Positions 1 to 11,569 of a DNA stretch of 35,395 nt are shown here, piece after piece. Under the pieces are notes generated by a model, which was given only the letters and a program-made list of their open reading frames with translations, searched no databases and was not told the origin of the DNA. The DNA comes from Cudoniella acicularis. Its lineage: Eukaryota; Ascomycota; Leotiomycetes; Helotiales; Helotiaceae. Made by a program: the position numbers and the translations under genes. The DNA lies in NCBI GenBank assembly GCA_013054445.1, contig JAAMPI010000488.1, positions 1-35,395 on the forward strand. The letters are read 5' to 3'. The stretch's first letter is position 1; each line of letters starts with the position of its first letter.

Positions 1-1059
1 AGGCAAACGGACTGTTTTATCAAAGACCCTAGCAGATATGGTCGAGGGGAGCAGCATTCTTAGATAGAGGCTTATCTGCCGCGAGAGGATACACACACAC
101 GTTTCTCCCCGACATCCGCACCCTATCCCTTGTTTTCGGCTCTGGTATACATGCGCGTAGTGTAAAATTGGTAAACTCATCTATCAATATGATGGCAGAG
201 CTGCTTATTGACTATCAATTTCTAGATAAAGCTTTGCTTTAGGAAGCCCTAACCTATCCGTCCTGCGAAAGAGACACGCTCACAGAGTCCTACCAAAGGC
301 TTGAGTTCTTAGGCGACGTAGTACTAGATATGATTGTCGTCATAGCAATTTTCGAAGAAAACCCAAATTGTTCGTATAGGAGTATGTCGTAGATCAAGGC
401 AGCGTTAGCTAATGCCGATCTGCTAGCATTCCTCTGCTTAGAGGTGTCTTTAATATAAGATGCCGTTCATATCTAGTAAAAGGGGGGGGAGAACATTCTA
501 CGAAGTATATAAAGAGGAAAAAATCGAACTCTAGAAGTTTATAAGGCGCTACGGTCGAGAGATTATAGAGGCGTAACAAGTCTGTGTCAAGCGTTATTAG
601 TAGCTCCGTCGAGATATAGAGCGATGTTTAAAGTACGACCGACTCTATCTATAGGCTTTACTCGCTTAGTTAGATATAGAGAAGTTTTTCTCCGATATTA
701 TTAAGAGCGTTTTCGGAGTAATCTTCGTAGATATTAAGGGAACTCTCGCGGACTGCTAACGCTTCGTAGAGCGTATTAGAATAATACTATATTTACGTCG
801 TATAATGTCTGACGGCATCGATATTGTCTACCCTAAAGCCTCGCTTAAACGCTTGACTAGGCCAGACAACATCGAGTATATCGTTAGGTTTAAGGAGAGT
901 AATAATAATATATATCAGTGCTTAATTAATATCAATAATATTGAAGTTGTTACGGTAGGAGGATGTTCGACGAAGGACGAGGCTGTTATAAGGGCCGCGG
1001 ATAGTATAGTAAAATTGATTTCACGAACAAAACCTCGGGCTACTAGGACTCCTTCTTAG
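1..1059 (+). pseudogene. RIP-mutated Dicer-like RNase III, 3' part (gene runs off the window start)
   Basis: This is the end of a Dicer-like gene, whose product would cut double-stranded RNA in fungal RNA silencing. From 189 the frame reads a second RNase III domain with the signature QRLEFLGD at 294-317. After a phase change (about 470-510) it continues with EKFFSDIIKSVFG at about 679-717 and YLRRI near 790, then ends in a dsRNA-binding-like tail (805-1059). Bases 1-130 resemble the end of the first RNase III domain (KTLADMVEG, then GLSAARGYTHTFLPDI in another phase). Internal stops sit where Gln or Trp is expected, as RIP produces. The family's ESV/ESI glutamate is AAG (Lys) at 703-705, a TpG-to-TpA type change. 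The domain order is clear; whether it was DCL-1 or DCL-2 is not. Non-functional. Confidence 0.85.
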
Positions 1060-1855
1060 TACATATAGAGGTCGGAGCTTCTCACTAGTTGCGTCTCTTC
1101 TGTTTAATATAAAAACTCGGCCTACTACTCTATTATCTCGTCCCCTTTTTGATCTTAGGTACTATAGGCCAGCGTTTGTTTATTAAAACCAGTCGACATA
1201 GTCTTCTTCCTGACCAACTCTACTTCCTGAGCATTCTAGAGCGACATAATAGCCAAACACTCGAATGATACATGCCCCTTTACAGACAATAGCCTCTAGC
1301 CCTCTGCCTCTAGATCGTACACGGGCCATAGTAGTAAACTTTACTACTATAGCCCCGTGCGATGACCAGGCGGGAACGTTCCACTTAAGACGTCAATTGA
1401 ATACTGATTCGTCAAGCCATCACACGTGATTAATTGCCATATGATACCCAAAGCCGCTTTGTCATCCTTTTATTACACATCGTAGTTTTATTAGAAAATC
1501 GTATATTATCTAATAGTATAAAAGGCCTCGAACTCAAGTAGCTTAAAAACAAGCTCTTATATTAAAGGTAGAGAGCGAGGCAATCCCGCCTCCCCGTATC
1601 TTTGTTTCGGTCCCTACCAAAAGTATTATACCGTAGAACTTAACATAGAGATGTCAAAAGTACTCGAAGTCGCCGTCGGATGTATTTACCTATGTCATGT
1701 CCGTGATAGATTAGGTTATAATTTTGGGCTCCCGTACGAGGACTTATTCGGGTAGCTTGAAGCCGGATATGGTTCTATCCTATATATCTTTATATAGTCA
1801 GGCTCAATCGTTCTGTCTATCATCGGTCTTAATTACTCTTTTAACAACTCATAGA
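1060..1855. other. Spacer, no gene recognised
   Basis: AT-rich, RIP-type DNA between the Dicer relic and the first F-box relic. Short open stretches exist, but none carries a recognisable motif. Part of it (about 1250-1450) keeps more CA/TG dinucleotides and seems less mutated. Confidence 0.5.
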
Positions 1856-2973
1856 ATACCTCCCCCTCTAATTTCTCTATCACCTAAACTCCTTTACGAC
1901 ATTTTAAGAAAGCTATCTATCGAAGATAGCCGTAACTTACTATTAAGTTGCCGCGAGATTCGTGATAATAGTAAGTATACTTTCGACTAAAAGTGCTTTC
2001 GTATTATACCGCTTACCTTAGAGCACGAGAGTATGTTATAAGCTAAAGACCTTATAAAGGAACAACCGTATTGTTTTCTTAAAGAGATTATTATTCGGAT
2101 AGACCGAGAATATAACCGCTATCCGGGAAAACTCTATCTTAAAGACCGCCTACTTTCCCTTTTTACTAATATATTTTAGGTTTNTACTAAATTCGANACT
2201 ATNATAATTNAATATNATCTAGAAGAGTTTGATTCGCCCGTAGGACGNTATCGCGCTTATATAAAAGCTATAGTTTAGGNAATAAAAACTTTCTTAAAAG
2301 NCTATAAAAGNACCGATTTTAAAATCGATATATAAAAACATCCGACTATACGATTGCGCTACCCTATTTACTNTCGGCAAAAATTTTCTAAACCGAGTAT
2401 ATTCTATAGGGCTTAGATTCGAACCGTATGATANTATAGTACGGTCTATATAAGAGCTNCTNCCTNTTATAACGAATCTTAAAGAGATTTCTTTAATAAA
2501 CGACACTAGCGAGACGCTTACTTTAAACCCTATTCGNAAAGTTATAAANGTAGTAAGTTNTAAAACATTAGAAAGTATTTCCCTCTGCCGGAGTTNATAC
2601 TANTAAAGACAAACTATAAGAGATTCTATATCCTTTAAAAGCTTCTCTAAAGAACATAAAACTATAATAGATGACTTTCGAACAAAAGTCCTTTAAGAGC
2701 TTCGTACGTTATATTTCCTACGATTATTCTTTAGAGGACTTTAATCTTAAAGATATTTAGGAAACAGATAGTAAGAAGGAATATAAAGTCATTGATCCTA
2801 TATCGTACTAGTATGACCTATAGCCTACTCCGGTCTCTTCCTAACACCCTTCTAGTAATTTCTTTATACCTAAGGTTAACTAATCTGATAAGGTACGTAA
2901 ATCTAATAAAATACGATTAATAAGAGATAGTAGTCATTATAAAGAAACCGAGGTTAAACTAGATTAAATATAA
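1856..2973 (+). pseudogene. RIP-mutated F-box/LRR protein, copy 1
   Basis: The frame from ATA 1856 (ATG expected) reads PPLISLSPKLLYDILRKLS, then IEDSRNLLLSCREI, an F-box-like helix pattern that in intact proteins binds Skp1 of an SCF ubiquitin ligase. It continues with KCFRIIPLTLEHESML and LYLKDRLLSLFTNIF. The middle (2184-2603) contains isolated N bases and at least two phase changes. LRR-like text follows (TNLKEISLI; SSKTLESISL). The last 100 codons are open apart from TAG/TAA at Gln-like sites and end near 2967-2973. Copies 2 and 3 in this window share the same order of motifs. The substrate is unknown. The family call rests on the F-box pattern plus three-way similarity. Confidence 0.7.
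2184..2603. other. Cluster of isolated ambiguous bases (N)
   Basis: Some twenty single Ns occur only here in the whole window, for example at 2184, 2197, 2203, 2248, 2301, 2373, 2434, 2537 and 2603. They are scattered singles, not a gap run. This suggests a consensus over near-identical, differently mutated copies, or weak read support. Confidence 0.9.
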
Positions 2974-3331
2974 GGGGGGATTTTTTATTATTAACCCGTA
3001 TTAAGACTAGAATGTCACTGCCTATATAACGGCCCTAGGACTATAAATTACTTAATAATAGGAATAAACACTTATTATAACCTCTTTATCTATATTCGTC
3101 TATATCGTACCTAAACCCTTATTCCGTCTCTAACTCCCTCTTTAAACTAATCTCCCTTGTCTATACCAAACTTATAATAGACGCTCTACTAGCCAACGCG
3201 TATATAACGCACCACACTATCCGTAAGCTCTTAATATAAGCTATAATAACCGCCTCCTTTATCACCCCTTCCTCCCTAATATCACTCTACGCTTTCACGA
3301 CCTATACGAATAAACTCGCGTCCTGTGACTA
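2974..3331. other. Spacer, possibly the 5' exon of the next relic
   Basis: AT-rich DNA. A forward phase from about 3130 stays open with a hydrophobic, Leu/Ile/Thr-rich reading (for example KLIIDALLANAYITHH) and runs past 3350 in a different phase from the acidic frame that follows. It could be an upstream exon, but no family is recognisable. Confidence 0.3.
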
Positions 3332-4866
3332 ATTATCTATAAAGGTCGAATATACGGTGGCGAGGATTTTCTTCTTAAAGACATTCTAGAAGATAACACT
3401 AGAGATAGCGATACCGAGCGTTTGTCCGAAAGCCCGGAAGAAGCTATATATAGCGCTAGCGAAGGGGAGGTCATCGTTAGAGGCAGAGGCTTGCGCGGCG
3501 AAGCCTTGCGCACTAAAGAGCATGCCGAGACCGATTCTAGCGATAAGGGAGAGGAAGATCTAGGAGGGTATATTAGTTGATTAGCTAAGGGAGATAAGGA
3601 GGCCTATACCGAAGGTTATAAGAAACCATCCGATCTAGAGTAAGGGCCTATAGCGACTAGTCCTAGTGATTATAAGGCCGACGACGACGGCGGCGGGCGC
3701 GACGGTAAAGGTAAAGGGGAAGATAGCGACGCCGGAGGTGATAGGCGAGTAGTTTTTCGTAACCTCGAAGTAAAGGGGCATATAATAGAGGAGCGACCAG
3801 ACGATTAGGCCTTAGGCTAGGGTCCCGATATAGGCGACGATTACGGTAGGGCTATTAAAGAGGGTACGGCGTATAAGTAGTTCGATAGATATGTTAACAG
3901 AATAAATAGTGAATCCGATAAGGCCGAAGACGCTAAGGATAAGTAGGACAAGAGTCCGCTATAAGGACCAGTCGTATATTATACTACCCTATAGATATTA
4001 GAATAATACTTTAAATAGAACGTAGTTAGTAGACTGACCTATATTACTAGAATAAGACAACTTGTCGTCGTAGCTACGAAAAGGAAAGATCTAAACTAGT
4101 CGAAGGCGCGAAGTTTCGTAGAGATCGACCCTTCCTTGATATATAGCCTAAGACAGATAGGGATCCCTATAGTAGCAATCACACAGAATAGAATGTTAAG
4201 CTAGAAAATCTATCGCCAGGTGGCTTTCTCCGCGAAAGCTCTACTAATGACTAGACTAATAACGGATCTAATAGCCTACTAGAGTAAAATTATAGACATA
4301 TATTTATCTCGCTCTCGTAGAGTAACTATATTAGTAATAACAACATAAGTAAGAGCGACGAGGCCCCCGCCCCCGATACCTTATATATATCTTCCTACGA
4401 GTAATAGGGCTATATTATCAGCAACTGATACGATAATAGTGCCTACCGTAAAAAGTAACAAGGCTGCCAGGAGGACTGACTTTCGGCCGCTGATATATAA
4501 GAAGGATACCTATAACGGTTAAAAGACTGTCGAGTATCTATAGTTATATAAGTGTTTATACTATAAAGTAAGAGGCCGCCTCGGGCTTATAAGAGGAACG
4601 AAGTCCTAACCTAGAAAGCCTAAATAGTAGTAGTGCCTTTTAGATCTATAGCTATTGTCTTTATAGTATAGTCAGTATAGTATAAGGATTGTCTGAGTAG
4701 TCTCTTATAGGTAATACTACTAAGAGAATAGTGGTATCAATAGCATATATAAGATTAAGGAGTGCTAAGGTCCTAAATGTTCTATAGAACCTCTATCTTC
4801 TCTTGACCGAAACAGGTTACTCCTCTTTTTATATTTCAGAAATGTCGTTAATTTATATAGCTTCTA
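3332..4866 (+). pseudogene. Long acidic RIP-mutated reading frame, unknown protein
   Basis: One forward phase is readable for about 510 codons if TAG/TAA (and a few TGA) are taken as mutated Gln, Trp or Arg codons. The first 200 codons are strongly acidic and low in complexity (Asp, Glu, Gly, Ser, Lys), as in a disordered region, with a DDDGGG stretch near 3680. From about 3970 the reading becomes basic and aliphatic (TLxILEQYF; then SRLTYITRIRQLVVVATKRKD; later a PPPP run near 4360) and ends in ECxGPKCSIEPLSSL near 4760-4800. I do not recognise the family. The base bias toward GA on this strand supports this strand as coding. It could be two adjacent genes. Confidence 0.45.
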
Positions 4867-5370
4867 AGGAGTTTATATTAGTTTCTAGCTTACGTAAGGA
4901 CTTCCTTTAGAAATAGAGTACTAGCGGAAGCTTTATATTTGGCTTTAGCCTCGAGGGATAATATAAGATAAAAGTATAGAAGTAGTACGCTGTTAAAGAG
5001 AGGGATACTTATGACCGCTTATAAGGTTAATATAGTTACGGTTATTATATAATCTAGTAGAACCTTTAATTTTCATTTTATTAGACCAATCATCCCTTTA
5101 TACGACGTCCGGTCGTTCGCGTAACGGTAGTATATTCTCTATAACAATCTATAAGCTACTAAAAATTCTTATCTTTTAGACTAGGACTACTTTTAGTCGC
5201 TAGGACATATCTCGGAGTATAAAGAAGTCCGGAGCTTGAAAGTCTACTCTTGACTTCTATTATGTTAGGTAGTCAAATTAACCTCTAGCGCTTACGTCAC
5301 GTTAAGACAAACTAGTAGGGCAGCGGTGTAACCTAAGGATCTATACGCAACCGCTAGCGAATCTAATATA
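4867..5370. other. Spacer, nothing recognised
   Basis: RIP-type AT-rich DNA without a credible frame. Confidence 0.5.
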
Positions 5371-5472
5371 TTTGCCCCCTGTCTTTACCCTATGTCTCTG
5401 CCCTATGTCTTTGCCCTATGTCTTTGCCCCCTACGTCTGCCTACTATGTCTGCCCTTAGTCGCTGTCCTAGT
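5371..5472. repeat. Minisatellite array 1, 13-bp unit
   Basis: About eight tandem copies of a 13-bp unit close to TGCCCTATGTCTT. The unit is the same as in arrays at 11453, 15512 and 17693, all in one orientation; differences between units are mostly C-to-T. Confidence 0.8.
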
Positions 5473-7475
5473 CTGACTAAAGTATTCTTAGTATAGAGAC
5501 ATTCGCATCGCAGATAACAACACAATACGTCCCCGAAACCTACCGTCAACGCCTTAGAATTTTAGCGGATAAAATCTCTTACCACTCAAGCAATATCTGT
5601 CTTTATATATAGCGATATCAGATATTTATAAGATTATTCTTATTATACTTAGCGGGATTTTAGACCGAAAAACTCTTTTTAACTTTATTCGTTCGTCGAA
5701 ATATTAGTATAACGTTTTTAAGAGAGAAGATGCCTAAAGAAAGAAGTATGTCAGACGCCAGACCCTTCTTATCGTGTTCTCGGAGGAAGTAAGACGGGGG
5801 GAGTATATAGCGCGTATAGCGGTTAAGATTATCACTTATTTGATACCGCGAGCTCAAGAAGATGCTTTGGCCCTCTATAAAGGAGCCTAGAAAGGCCTCC
5901 TCGATACGAAAGAATAGAATCAAGCCTTTTCCCTTCCGGCGTAACTTATACTATTATTTAAGGAGAGACAACTTAGAGATAAGATGTCAGAGATACGACG
6001 AAGAATATGGTAGCAGGGCTCTTAGTATAGGTGTTAGAGAAAAGATATCTCGAGGATACGATAAGACGAAGGACGCTTAGCACGCGCTATAGATGACACG
6101 TATAAGGCGCTCTTTAAACGAGCGTTTTTATACGTACGGGAATCGGGGTTCGCTTTCTTTTTACTATTAGTAAAGCATAGCTATATCGAGGAGTAGTATA
6201 GAAGAGACTAGACATTACTATACGGGTCCGTTTTTCGTGTGCTATAATTTTTATATTCGAATCGAAGACTATTATATTAAGACTCTAAGCGGTTTTAATA
6301 TAAATACTAGTAGTAATACCGATATAAGGCTATACCTAGGGCTTAGTAGTTTATATACGTTTTTATTAATATATTAGCACGAAATTGAGTTCTAAATTCT
6401 TATATAATATGTTCGCGCTTTTAAATCCACTAAACTTTCCTTGCCCTACTCCGTCCCTATCATTTATATATACTATTATCGATTTTAGCGCCTCCGTATA
6501 CAACCTCTATAAACTCTTTAACGTTAAAAGGTCTTGTTTAGAAGCACTAGAAAGTACTTTGGCCTTACGGGCTAGTATCTAGTATATAGAGACTCCCTTC
6601 TAGGCAGTATAAAGATAGCTGTCCTAGACAATTCTAGTTATTACTAAAGTTATTACACGGTACGGGCCCTTAAGTATCTTGTCGACTCTCTAGGCTAAAG
6701 GACTAGTAAGGTTCACCGGGGGTCCGTGGCCGTGCTATAGCGATAGTAACGAGGATGGCGACGGTGTTAATAATATTCTAAAAGTATATTTTAGAGTAAA
6801 GAGATAAGATACTACCTTTTACGGTTATAGTTTATTAAGTCTAGCTGACCTGATTATTCGTATTACTTTGATAAATTGATTATAGGATAGTCGTAAGACT
6901 AACAGTAGATTTAACCAGTTTAATACTTAACTAGCCAAGCTAGGCCCTGCCTAAGTTAGCCGAATTTATAATAGTAATATGAAATTTATGTCTCGAAATA
7001 GTACTTAACGGAGCGGTGTTAGAATAGGCTCCCTTTCCGGAAACAGAACTGGCTCTAGGGGTATTTCTTTTCGGAACTATATTTAGCCTCCTTTTAGAGC
7101 CTTAATCGGTTACTAACAGTAAACGCTGTCCCGCCTTTGACTTTCTATAGGCCATAGCAACAGAGCCGCCCGACCCGACTCGGCAAACATTCCTATATAG
7201 AGACGCTTCTAAATATTGCGTTATAGTTTACTAGTACTCGAAGGTTATGCTTTAATAAGCTACTATAATAGAATCATATCAGATAGGCGTGGCCTCTAGC
7301 TACTCGATATAGTATATATTGTCCCGAAAATTAATAGACCTAACCCTAAATGTCTAGGGGTACTAGATACCCGTAAGAAAACATGCTAAAAAATTAGCCT
7401 AACCATTACCCTACGTTAAAGATATATTGCTATAAGCTTAGTAGTGTAAGCACCTAATCTCCCTTTTACCTATAG
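5473..7475. other. RIP-degraded region with unassignable frames
   Basis: Two kilobases with partly open forward phases. Between about 5700 and 6360 a forward phase reads Arg/Lys-rich text with stops only at Gln-like sites (for example LIPRAQEDALALYKGA near 5840 and AIDDTYKALFKRAFLYVRES near 6090). Between 6385 and 6582 another phase is open for 65 codons. From about 6650 to 7200 a third reads text rich in Ser, Arg and Asn. Because TGA is rare in RIP-mutated DNA, such frames arise by chance, and I see no family motif. At least one former gene is likely here. Confidence 0.35.
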
Positions 7476-8543
7476 TCAATCTCTTATGATCTATAACTTC
7501 TTACCTTCTCTATCACTTTTACTCTAGCTATCTAGGCCTTTTATGATATCAAATCCCTAAATAGTCATTCCTGTTTCCCTATATTCTTTTATAGGATCAG
7601 GGATTTTATATATATCCTCTCTACGGTCCTTATAAATATCTTTAGCCGAAAAACTATCTAGAGCAACTACTAAATAGTTTACTATATAATCGATAAATTC
7701 GTTAAATAACTCGTCTTAAAAAACTATATTTTCTATTTTTAACCCCTTTAGGTAATCATAAAAAGGAGATAGAGCTTCCCGTAACTCAGTAGCTAAAATG
7801 CTTACCCTAGTGATAATCACCCTTTTTAACTTCTTAGATATACTCTTTTTTATGATTTGTTAAAAGGTTTCTAAGCTTAGATATACCTTAGTGTTATTAG
7901 AAAAAGATAGTTCTTCTAGGTTCGAGGTAAACGATAAAACTTTCTTAATACCCTTTAGAGCCCGGCTTTTAGTAGTATAATGATCGAATCGAAGCTCGAG
8001 AGACTATACTCGACTAAGGAAAGGGCGGCTATAGTAAAGTAGCTATTTATAGTTACTAAGACGTAAGTTTTAGATCTAGACTTTAAATAGTCTAGTTGGC
8101 TTAACTAAGAGAATCGTGCTTATTGCCTGTGCTACGGTCTTTATATAACTACTACTAGGATCATTAAATCTCTCTAGATGATCATATATACTAATAGTAA
8201 GAGGCCGAGTAGAAGCTTAAAGTCCTTAGATAAGTACTAAAATAAGAGCATTCTTAATATATAATCTCTTAGGGCTAAGGATATCTAAGCCAGTTCGGAA
8301 CCGAATAAAGATCTCTTAAAGAAAATAGATAGAATAATCCTTTAAGATTTGTTTGGCTTGGTTTAGGCCTTCTTCCGTTAGACGAACTAGTATAGCCCGA
8401 AAACACTTCTTATTAAAGGCGTATATCCTATTATTATAAATCTTCTTATAACTTTCTAGAAATATTCGGCTATCTTTAATAGATAACTCTTTTATAATAT
8501 AGCAAACAATCTCAGGCGTTAGGGTGACTAAAGGAGAAGACAT
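7476..8543 (-). pseudogene. RIP-mutated F-box/LRR protein, copy 2
   Basis: The reverse strand gives one unbroken phase of 356 codons from an intact ATG (8541-8543) to TGA (7476-7478), with about ten internal TAG/TAA. The N-terminus reads SSPLVTLTPEIVCYIIKELS and IKDSRIFLESYKKI (F-box-like), followed by KKCFRAILVRLTEEGL, LYIKNALILVLI, and an LRR-like block (LELRFDHY; TSNLEELSFS; SISKKLKRVIITRV). The order matches copies 1 and 3, but the sequences are clearly diverged, so this is a gene family and not one recent transposon. Intact relatives would act as substrate adaptors in SCF complexes. No indel interrupts the frame. Confidence 0.75.
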
Positions 8544-9179
8544 CGTATAGTAGTACTAAATCCCGGGATAATAACTAGAATATAGAAAAGAACAGAGACT
8601 TCGGCTTATATAGAGCGGAATAGCTTAATTTTAAGGGTTCCCTATTCGGCTTTATAGGGAGGGGGGAACGTCCTAAAGGGTTCGGAAAGCGCCCCCGTGG
8701 AAGCCTAAATATGCTCCTGTTAAACTGCCTTTAGATTAAATTGTCTAATAAAAGAACATACCTTTATAACTTTAGTCGTAGAATTATCGGATCGGTCTTA
8801 TAATTTATATAAGTTGTTCTCTAGTGATATAATATTAAGGATCAGATTGTAATATAGAGTTTATTTGATAATAGTATAATTTTAACGAAAGTAAACGCTC
8901 TACGCCCTAAGATTCTTATAATAAAGTGCCTTAATAGCGGCTATTAATAGTATTTCCTCTATACTAATTCTGATTTCTATCCTTTAAAAAGAATATATAT
9001 AATTAACAGAAAGCTAAACTATAGCAAAATAAAGCCTTAATCAGTTCCTAATACGGCCTTTATATCTTCTTTAGATAAAGATTACGGTTATAATAATTAA
9101 TAGTATTATCAAAATAGCGTAACCGGAAGCTCCCTAGCTATAACTACTTGCTACCCCTTTCTCTACCTAGATAAGAGGT
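8544..9179. other. Spacer, nothing recognised
   Basis: Upstream region of F-box copy 2 and the DNA behind the membrane-protein relic. A G-run near 8660 is the only low-complexity feature. The C-terminal tail of the membrane protein may extend to about 9080. Confidence 0.5.
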
Positions 9180-9965
9180 TATAGATCCTAGATCTTTCTC
9201 TATACTTCGTATAAAATAACTATAGGTACTAATAGAAGTAAGTAATATACTACTCTAGAGACTAAAGAGATCCCGAATTTTAAAAAGAAGTATACGAAGG
9301 AAAATAAACGAGTAAATATTAAGAAAACTAATATTATACCTATAATAAGGATAAATCCTAGGCCGAATCGTAAGTAGTATTTAATATTAGTAGGGTTGAC
9401 TCTCGCCAAGATCCCCGCTAGAGGCTAAAGTGCCTAGAAGTCGTCCGTAACGAAGCTTATAACAGCTTCCGGTATGATCCTAGATACGTTTAATAGAAAT
9501 TTATCGTATTGTTATATATAGTTAGCGAATCCTACGTAGAAACCCTTTATACCCAGCGAACAATTTAGGGGAATTGATCCCTCGATAGCAGCCGTTACGG
9601 CTATTACGACGGCGCCCGTAGCGCTTTATACGTTATTAACTATAGTTATAATAGCTATAGCAAGCACGCTTGTCGCACCCTAGGCTTCGCTTACAAGAGG
9701 TTAGAGAAGGTCAGGTACGGAATTCGCGTATATCTTAGCTAGTGCGTGATCGGGGAGATAGATATCGGTAAAGTTAAACTATAACAGGTATTAGCTAACA
9801 CTAAATAGATTAGAAATAAGCTCTTACGGTTAAGGTGGCAATACCAGCTTTCGTAATATTATCTTGTCTTAGTAGTAGGATTCCTAGTATAGTATAGCAG
9901 ACAGTAGCGAAGGAAAAGACTACTAGGGTAAATATTTTCTATATACTATTTAGAAGTATAGTAAG
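9180..9965 (-). pseudogene. RIP-mutated membrane protein, unknown family
   Basis: Read on the reverse strand, the start near 9960 has a signal-like hydrophobic segment (FTLVVFSFATVCYTILGILL). After a phase change or lost intron there is a luminal-type region (FNFTDIYLPDHALAKIYAN, then SIPLNCSLGIKGFYVGFANY, then RIIPEAVISF). It ends in ILARVNPTNIKYYLRFGLG and a cluster of two or three membrane spans (9200-9380). Stops fall at Gln-like positions. The NCSLG/CVGF-type motif is Cys-poor now, which fits Cys-to-Tyr RIP changes. I do not know the family name. The layout suggests a single extracellular domain anchored by C-terminal helices. Confidence 0.55.
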
Positions 9966-10329
9966 AGGCAAAAATTAGGATAGCGACTAGGTAAGTTAAA
10001 GTCATCTATGTCGAGTACTAGTGTTAAGGAATAAGTACGGTTTAACATAGAGTGTCTATAAATAGCTCTAGTATTAAGATATATAATATTCGAAACTAAA
10101 AATAACAGACATCTTACTCTTAGTCATAAGGGCCGATTCCGGCACCTAAGATCCTTTTCCTCCTACTAGTACCCTAAATTTTAAAGTGATACTAACATGG
10201 TCATATATCACCTAAAGATGTCGTCTCTTAATATATAAGCTACGGCAATCTTAGATACTTCTCTAATAGTAACACTTTTAGTTTATTTATTCGACTTATA
10301 ATATAATAGCGAGTATACCTTCCTTCGCC
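9966..10329. other. Spacer; may hold the lost 5' exon of the SNARE relic
   Basis: No credible motif. Fungal synaptobrevin genes are usually intron-rich near the 5' end, so the first exon(s) could lie here in mutated form. Confidence 0.4.
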
Positions 10330-10620
10330 CCTATATCACCCTCCCGTCTATAAGCTCAAGTTGATAATACTGTTCGTATTATACGAGAAAATATTAAGAA
10401 AGTATTAGAACGAAGAGAAAATCTAGATTTATTATAAGGTAAGACCGATGATCTTACTATAAGTTCTAACGGATTTCGTCGTAATACTAATAAAGTAAAC
10501 AAGCGGATATACTCTAAGTATATTAAAAGTCGGATGTGTTTAATCGGCGGTGTTTTCTTCTTACTACTTGTTCTCGTTGTTATACCTATAGTGGCTTTAA
10601 TATTATACCGTTATAGCTAA
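10330..10620 (+). pseudogene. RIP-mutated synaptobrevin/VAMP R-SNARE
   Basis: The forward phase ending at TAA 10618-10620 reads a complete synaptobrevin SNARE motif. It has AQVDNTVRIIRENIKKVLER, then RENLDLLxGKTDDL, SNGFRRNTNKVNKR, a basic juxtamembrane stretch and RMCLIGG, then a hydrophobic tail anchor (VFFLLLVLVVIPIVALILY). The zero-layer arginine in VLERRENL is still present. The proteins of this family sit on secretory vesicles and fuse them with the plasma membrane. TAA/TAG replaces Gln at 10351 and in the LLxGKT position. Only the 3' exon is recognisable. The essential genomic copy must be elsewhere; this one is dead. Confidence 0.8.
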
Positions 10621-11452
10621 TTAGCACTAGAATAACGGGGACAGTTATAAAGCAATAAAGAGACAAACTAAGGAGAGAAGCAGATAGGTTTTATAGCGGC
10701 TTTTCTATAATAGTATAATGATTATATACTAAAAAGGCTCTAAAATATAATAACGAGGGGACCTTCTAAAAAGAAACAGTAGAAGGCAGCTTAGAAACAC
10801 AGATAGCGAAATATCTTTATATGTTCTTCGCTAAAATCAATTCCTTATATAGTATATCTATCGACTTCTTAAAATTAACCCTAGCTTTAATAATTTTCGA
10901 CGTCGTCTACTCTAACTTCTCTTTATGTCTTGTTCCCTTAAGCATTATTCTGCTATATGTCGCGTTCTAGAAGCCATCGGCATACGTGTCGCTAATAGTA
11001 CTATTAGAATATTCGGGACTATTATACTAAATGCCGTTATTTAGTTTCTAATTTCGAATCGTGATATCGTTGTTATAGAAGAGGAATAGTACGCAAACCA
11101 CCCGAAAACCTTTTTTTAGGTTATACGAGTAGTATAGGGCGGAAAGAGAGGACATCTTCGGCCTTCTCTACGGTAAATTTGTTATAGCGGAAGATTTAAG
11201 GTATAAACAGGAACATATTAAGATTCTAAAAGAATATTAGATATTAATCGTCATTTCTAAGGGAAGCTTACGCGTTGTTAGGTCTTTAGTTGATTGAAAA
11301 TTGTATTTCGTTTTTAAGGAATAAATTAGTCCGGAGAAAAAGAATTAAGCCTTTTACTCAAATCATATGTTAAGCGTATATTAATAGCTCGAATCTCCGT
11401 TATTCGAGTTTCTTTACTCCGGTATACTACCACGCCGAACTAAAGTATACTA
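10621..11452. other. Spacer, nothing firmly recognised
   Basis: RIP-type DNA. A short forward phase from 10660 is partly open (GFIAAFLxxYNDYILKRL), but no family is evident. Confidence 0.4.
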
Positions 11453-11569
11453 AGTCGCTGCCCCTAGTCGCTGTCCCCGGTCGCTGTCCCCGGTCGCTGC
11501 CCCCGGTCGCTGCCCCCGGTCTCTGCCCCTAGTCTCTGCCCCCGGCTCCTGCCCTAACATCTCTGCTCC
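11453..11569. repeat. Minisatellite array 2, 13-bp unit (best preserved)
   Basis: About nine tandem copies of GTCGCTGCCCCCG with few changes. This is the least mutated of the four arrays and probably closest to the original unit. Confidence 0.9.

Noticed and set aside
3332..4866. Retrotransposon gag/pol
   Set aside because: No zinc knuckle, protease, reverse transcriptase or integrase motif could be read in any phase, and no flanking LTRs were seen.
5371..5472. CRISPR-like array
   Set aside because: Units of 13 bp are directly tandem with no spacers, in a eukaryotic genome; this is a minisatellite.
5660..6582. Open frames of 65-87 codons on both strands
   Set aside because: They overlap each other, carry no motif, and such frames are frequent in RIP-mutated DNA where TGA is rare. 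I list the region as unassigned instead of naming genes.
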